Of a stretch of 32,621 bases of DNA, positions 29,874 through 32,621 are shown one piece after another. The notes under the pieces were generated by a model. The model saw nothing but the letters and a program-made list of their open reading frames with translations. It was not told where the DNA came from and searched no databases. How positions within the stretch are numbered: position 1 is the first letter of the stretch; each line of letters starts with the position of its first letter. A program made the translations under genes and the position numbers. The stretch is from Spirochaetota bacterium (GTDB taxonomy: Bacteria > Spirochaetota > Spirochaetia > Treponematales > Rectinemataceae), in contig VKGY01000003.1 of assembly GCA_008080685.1 (NCBI GenBank), positions 16,037 to 48,657 on the forward strand, written 5' to 3'.

Positions 29874-30296
29874 TTAATAATCCTCACTACTAAATGGATT
29901 TAATAATTTTATTCCTCGATAATTTTGTCCGGGATTTAAGTCTTCCGAAAGGACGTATTCACAGTTTGCCTTTTCAGCAGCAGCGATAATCAAAGAGTCC
30001 CAAAATGAAAGCTGTGATATGACACTGATATCGATAGCTTGCTCGATCAAATCCAAATCAGTATTCACAATTTCCATGTTGTGAAAATTATGAATGATGC
30101 TTTTCACTACTATGGGATCGGACTTTAGCTTATTAACCGCCACGACATAAAACTCATTTATCACTTGCGTTGAAATCACGGGTTGATGAGATTCCACAAC
30201 CTTTTTAAGAATCCTTCTCGCTAGATCTTTTTTTTCAACATCCTTCTGATCCAGTGTGTAGACCAAGATATTGGTATCTATAAAAATTTTAGACAC
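29874..30296 (-). CDS. VapC-like PIN-domain toxin
   Basis: This 140-aa PIN-domain protein has the acidic residues of the active site in order: Asp7 (FIDTNILVY), Glu48 (TQVINEFY), Asp100 (SFWDSLIIAAA) and Asp119 (VLSEDL). PIN toxins of VapBC modules are magnesium-dependent ribonucleases that cut tRNA or rRNA. The GTG start lies inside the end of the antitoxin gene (8-bp overlap) with AGAGGA upstream, so translation is coupled. All catalytic residues are present, so the toxin should be active. The pair is much more AT-rich than the flanking genes, which suggests horizontal arrival. Confidence 0.9.
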   Translation of the reverse strand: MSKIFIDTNILVYTLDQKDVEKKDLARRILKKVVESHQPVISTQVINEFYVVAVNKLKSDPIVVKSIIHNFHNMEIVNTDLDLIEQAIDISVISQLSFWDSLIIAAAEKANCEYVLSEDLNPGQNYRGIKLLNPFSSEDY

Positions 30297-30513
30297 GATA
30301 AAGTTCCTCTCTCGTCCACATTACATTCTCCGTGGAAGCATGGAGCGTATCCATTAAAGAAAACGTATCATCAAGCCATGAGTCTTTTGTGGAGAGGACA
30401 GCTTGCTCCACCAATCTTCTAACAAGAACATTAAAAGAGATATTATGCCTACGGGCATATTCTCTTCCGGCCCTAAGCACCTTTTCGTCCATTGAAAGTG
30501 TAATGTTCTTCAT
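30289..30513 (-). CDS. VapB-like ribbon-helix-helix antitoxin
   Basis: This 74-aa protein begins MKNITLSMDEKVLRAGREYA, a ribbon strand followed by helix, then SFNVLVRRLVEQAV, typical of a ribbon-helix-helix DNA-binding dimer. The C-terminal part (LMDTLHASTENVMWTREELYR) would bind and cover the PIN toxin. The gene precedes and overlaps the toxin gene, the usual order. GAGGT precedes the ATG by six bases. The product probably autorepresses the promoter immediately upstream. Confidence 0.85.
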   Translation of the reverse strand: MKNITLSMDEKVLRAGREYARRHNISFNVLVRRLVEQAVLSTKDSWLDDTFSLMDTLHASTENVMWTREELYRV

Positions 30514-30530
30514 TTGATTACCTCATACAC

Positions 30531-30559
30531 AGTATATGTGCACACATAAAAAATGTCAA
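30531..30559 (-). promoter_or_regulatory. Near-consensus promoter and operator of the vapBC pair
   Basis: On the minus strand a perfect -35 TTGACA (30559-30554) and a -10 TATACT (30536-30531) are separated by 17 bp. The spacer holds TGTGCACA (30537-30544), and TATGTG/CACATA arms overlap the -10 (30535-30548). This is a fitting operator for a ribbon-helix-helix antitoxin. Confidence 0.75.
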
Positions 30560-30621
30560 GATTTGCTAAATATTACTTTGTCTTCCCCCATTGCGGGGTA
30601 TTGTTCGAGAAAAAGCCGCAG

Positions 30622-30657
30622 AATCCTGCGCATCCTGCCGATCCTGTATCCTGTCGG
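30622..30657 (-). repeat. CAGGAT-type repeat, four cores, between vapBC and the exporter gene
   Basis: On the plus strand ATCCTG occurs four times within 36 bases (AATCCTGCGCATCCTGCCG, ATCCTGTATCCTGTCGG), which is the reverse orientation of the CAGGAT repeats elsewhere. It is the densest copy in the window. Confidence 0.6.
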
Positions 30658-30662
30658 CTTCC

Positions 30663-31979
30663 TCAATCCTTGTTAAAAAGAGAATTGGATCGGTAGTACA
30701 GGAAAACCGACAATCCAAGCAAGGCCATGGCCACGCCAATGATGCGCATCCAAGGACCGACGCCAAGGAGTTCGGAAGCAGGCCCGGCGACGGCCATGCC
30801 CAGGGGTATTCCCGCCCCGATCAGACTGGTGAGAAGGGAGAGGACCTTGCCAAGATGCTCCCTTGGGATGGTCCGCTGCACGAGGGCTATGTACGGCACG
30901 CTGCCCCACATGCCCGAGGCCCCGAGAAGAAAAACGGGAACGCAGTACAGGCTGAAGGCCTGGGACGGCAGGGAGCCGGCGATGAAGGAAAAGATACCTA
31001 GGAAAAGGGTGGAAAGGGCGATCGCGGCGAAAGGTTTGACACCCTTCCCGAAAACCCCGATGAAGACGGCGGAGACAAGCATGCCGGTGGAAAAAAGACT
31101 TCTTGCCAGCCCCGTCTGCCATGCGGTGCCGAGGAAGTGTTCCTTTACCATCAAGGGAATGAGGCTTCCCAGGGGCATGAATAGGAAACTTGTGAGAAGG
31201 ACCGGAAGGGAGGCCGCCACCACGCCCTTGTTCGCGGCTATGAGCCTGAAGGCGTACCTCATGTCTTCCAAAAGGGAACGGAAGGAAAGGGAACGGCCGG
31301 ACTGGGGTACCGATCCGAAACGCAAGCCCGAAAGAGCCCAGACAGCCAGCGCCGCACCAAGGATATCTGCGGCAAGGACCAAAGGCATGGGGAAGGTTTC
31401 GGTGAGGAAGGCGCCAATCATCGGTCCCGCCATGGCCGACAGCTGGTTTACCGCCTGGCCTAAACCGCCGGCTCTGGTCAATTCCGATTCGGGGACCAGG
31501 CCGGGGAGGGCGGCTTGCATGGCCGGCTTATGGAAGGTTTCGCCCAGGGCGCGGAGGAAAAGGGCTATATACACCACCGGCAGGGACTGCCAGCCCATGG
31601 CGAAGCAGAGTGCCAAGGCAGCGCTGGCGAGCGCCACGGTTCCGTCAGCGAAGATCATGAGCTTCTTCTTGTCGAACCGGTCGACCCAAACGCCGGCAAA
31701 AGGACCTATGACGATTTGAGGCGCCAAGCCTGCGATGCTCGCGAGGCCGAGAGCTACTGCCGATCCGGTCCGGACAGTGATCCACCAGATCAAGGAGAAC
31801 TACACGGCGCTGGAGCTGAGCAAGGAAACGGCCTGCCCTGCGTAGAGGCGGAGGAATTTTTTTCGCCATCCCGGATTCTCCGGCTGACGCGCATTCTTAT
31901 CCCCCTCCGGGGAGACAGTAGCGGATGCCCGGGCACCATCGTCCCGGTCACCATCGTCCAGTCCCAAGATCCTCACCAT
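30663..31979 (-). pseudogene. MFS exporter with an in-frame TAG near its N-terminus
   Basis: The 376-aa downstream part starts after a TAG at 31802-31800 and contains most of a 12-helix major facilitator of the EntS/macrolide-efflux type: LAPQIVIGPFAGVWVDRFDK (helix 2 and motif A-like loop), FLRALGETFHKPAMQAALPG, LIPLMVKEHFLG, LGASGMWGSVPYIALVQ. Directly upstream in the same frame is GWRKKFLRLYAGQAVSLLSS, which is the missing first helix, then SAV, the TAG, and FSLIWW. A single change of CAG to TAG explains the break. I set the start at the in-frame ATG at 31979. A TTG at 31793 could restart translation but would omit helix 1. Probably inactive unless the stop is suppressed. Confidence 0.75.
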
Positions 31980-32621
31980 GCCGGACGAACCGTCCACCTC
32001 GACGAACTGGCCGTCCTTAAGCAGCTCTGTGGCGCCGCTTATCCCTGAGACGCAGGGCAGGCCGTATTCCCTTGCCACGATAGCGGCATGCTGAAGGACG
32101 CCCCCTATTTCCAGGACCACCGCCGACACATGGAGGAAAAGGGACGTCCATCCCGGATCAGCCGCCCGTGCCACAAGGATGTCCCCAGGCTCCAGCCTTT
32201 TTTATCGGGGAAGCGCAGAATCTTGACCCTCCCGCGGGCCAGGCCTGGGGAAATCGGCACGCCCGGCAGCTCCCCAGGAGCGCCGCGGCGCGCAGGGGGA
32301 TAGAAGATCCGGCCCCTGGAGTCTATGAGCTGGACGATGCGCCCTGACCTGTCCGTAGCCTCCGCATGATCCATGCGCGCATCTCCCGCGGCGCGCAGGT
32401 TGAAATCCAGGTCCCCCGCGGCCCTGTCCACGTCCTCGATGGATACGCGGAAGATATCCTCCGGTGCGTCCAGCCTCCCTTGTGCCACAAGACCTACGGC
32501 GCGCGCCAAGGCGGCTTTCCTGAACTCGGCCACCGCCCGGACAATGTAGTGCTTGGGCATTTCCCTGAACCCGCCGTAGCGCACCCAGGTTTCATAGGCT
32601 CGTTGGAATTTCATTTCCTTC
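31962..32621 (-). pseudogene. PEP-utilising phosphotransferase C-terminus (partial, frameshifted)
   Basis: The frame is open to the right edge, so the gene continues outside. Right of 32204 the product (YGGFREMPKHYIVRAVAEFR, LVAQGRLDAPEDIFRVSIED, LPGVPISPGLARGRVKILRF) and left of it (LEPGDILVARAADPGWTSLF, HAAIVAREYGLPCVSGI) together match the end of PEP synthase or rifampicin phosphotransferase-like enzymes, including the phosphohistidine His in the swivelling domain. The two halves are in different frames. The break lies at a run of six A on the minus strand (32203-32198); one more A would restore DKKRLEPGD. The end reads through without a stop into the MFS frame. Confidence 0.75.

Noticed and set aside
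1-32621. tRNA, rRNA, integrase or transposase genes
   Set aside because: None could be recognised on either strand, so island boundaries rest only on gene content and repeats.

Overview
The window looks like a chromosomal segment from a strictly anaerobic, moderately GC-rich bacterium. A spirochaete (Treponema/Spirochaeta-like) is my best guess. The reasons are two AAA_14/DUF4143 ATPases, oxygen-sensitive glycyl-radical metabolism, a lipoprotein with a loose lipobox, and many short intergenic repeats of the type (A)CAGGATnnACAGGAT. This taxonomic call is inference. No rRNA, tRNA, integrase or transposase was seen.

Left part (1-15.6 kb): a defence island. It opens with the 3' part of a HipA-family kinase gene, overlapped by 4 bp by a YgjP-type zinc metallopeptidase gene, then an AAA_14/DUF4143 ATPase. 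All three are on the plus strand. A seven-gene minus-strand operon follows, transcribed right to left from about 14.3 to 2.8 kb. Its order is Res-like DEAD/DEAH helicase-nuclease, Schlafen-AlbA_2/HATPase protein, type III-like Mod DNA methyltransferase, dual-OB-like protein, DUF488 protein, second DUF488 protein, and a UvrD/Rep-type helicase with a RelE/ParE-like N-terminus. Genes are separated by only a few bases or overlap, except for a 154-bp AT-rich gap before mod that holds perfect 10-bp tandem repeats. A second AAA_14/DUF4143 ATPase lies divergently just upstream of res, so the operon is bracketed by two of them. Both ATPase genes have the same unusual start: a leaderless-type promoter inside a 37-39 bp inverted repeat that ends on or against the ATG. 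The operon resembles a type III-like restriction-modification module enlarged by nucleic-acid-handling proteins of unknown role, and it is the best candidate here for an undescribed composite system.

Middle part (15.6-20.4 kb): a DUF2269 membrane protein; a two-gene operon (short-chain dehydrogenase plus CrtI-like FAD oxidoreductase) behind a promoter containing nested palindromes; then a degraded stretch. The degraded stretch holds a truncated DUF6088/AbiEi-like winged-helix fragment, a 37-bp relic copy of the FAD oxidoreductase gene, a 48-aa DUF3185-like membrane protein, a small lipoprotein and several dispersed repeats.

Right part (20.4-29.8 kb): a carbohydrate cluster in GC-rich, strongly biased codons. 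A divergent AraC-family regulator lacks its second helix-turn-helix. Facing it are a glycyl radical enzyme of unknown substrate with its activating enzyme, a sugar ABC importer (binding protein and two permeases, no ATPase gene) and a GH42-like glycosidase. The likely logic is import of an oligosaccharide or glycoside, cytoplasmic hydrolysis, and radical conversion of a product.

Right end (29.8-32.6 kb): an AT-rich vapBC-type toxin-antitoxin pair with a near-consensus promoter, then a decaying locus. There a PEP-utilising phosphotransferase C-terminus reads in frame into an MFS exporter, but the frame is broken by a homopolymer frameshift and an in-frame TAG.
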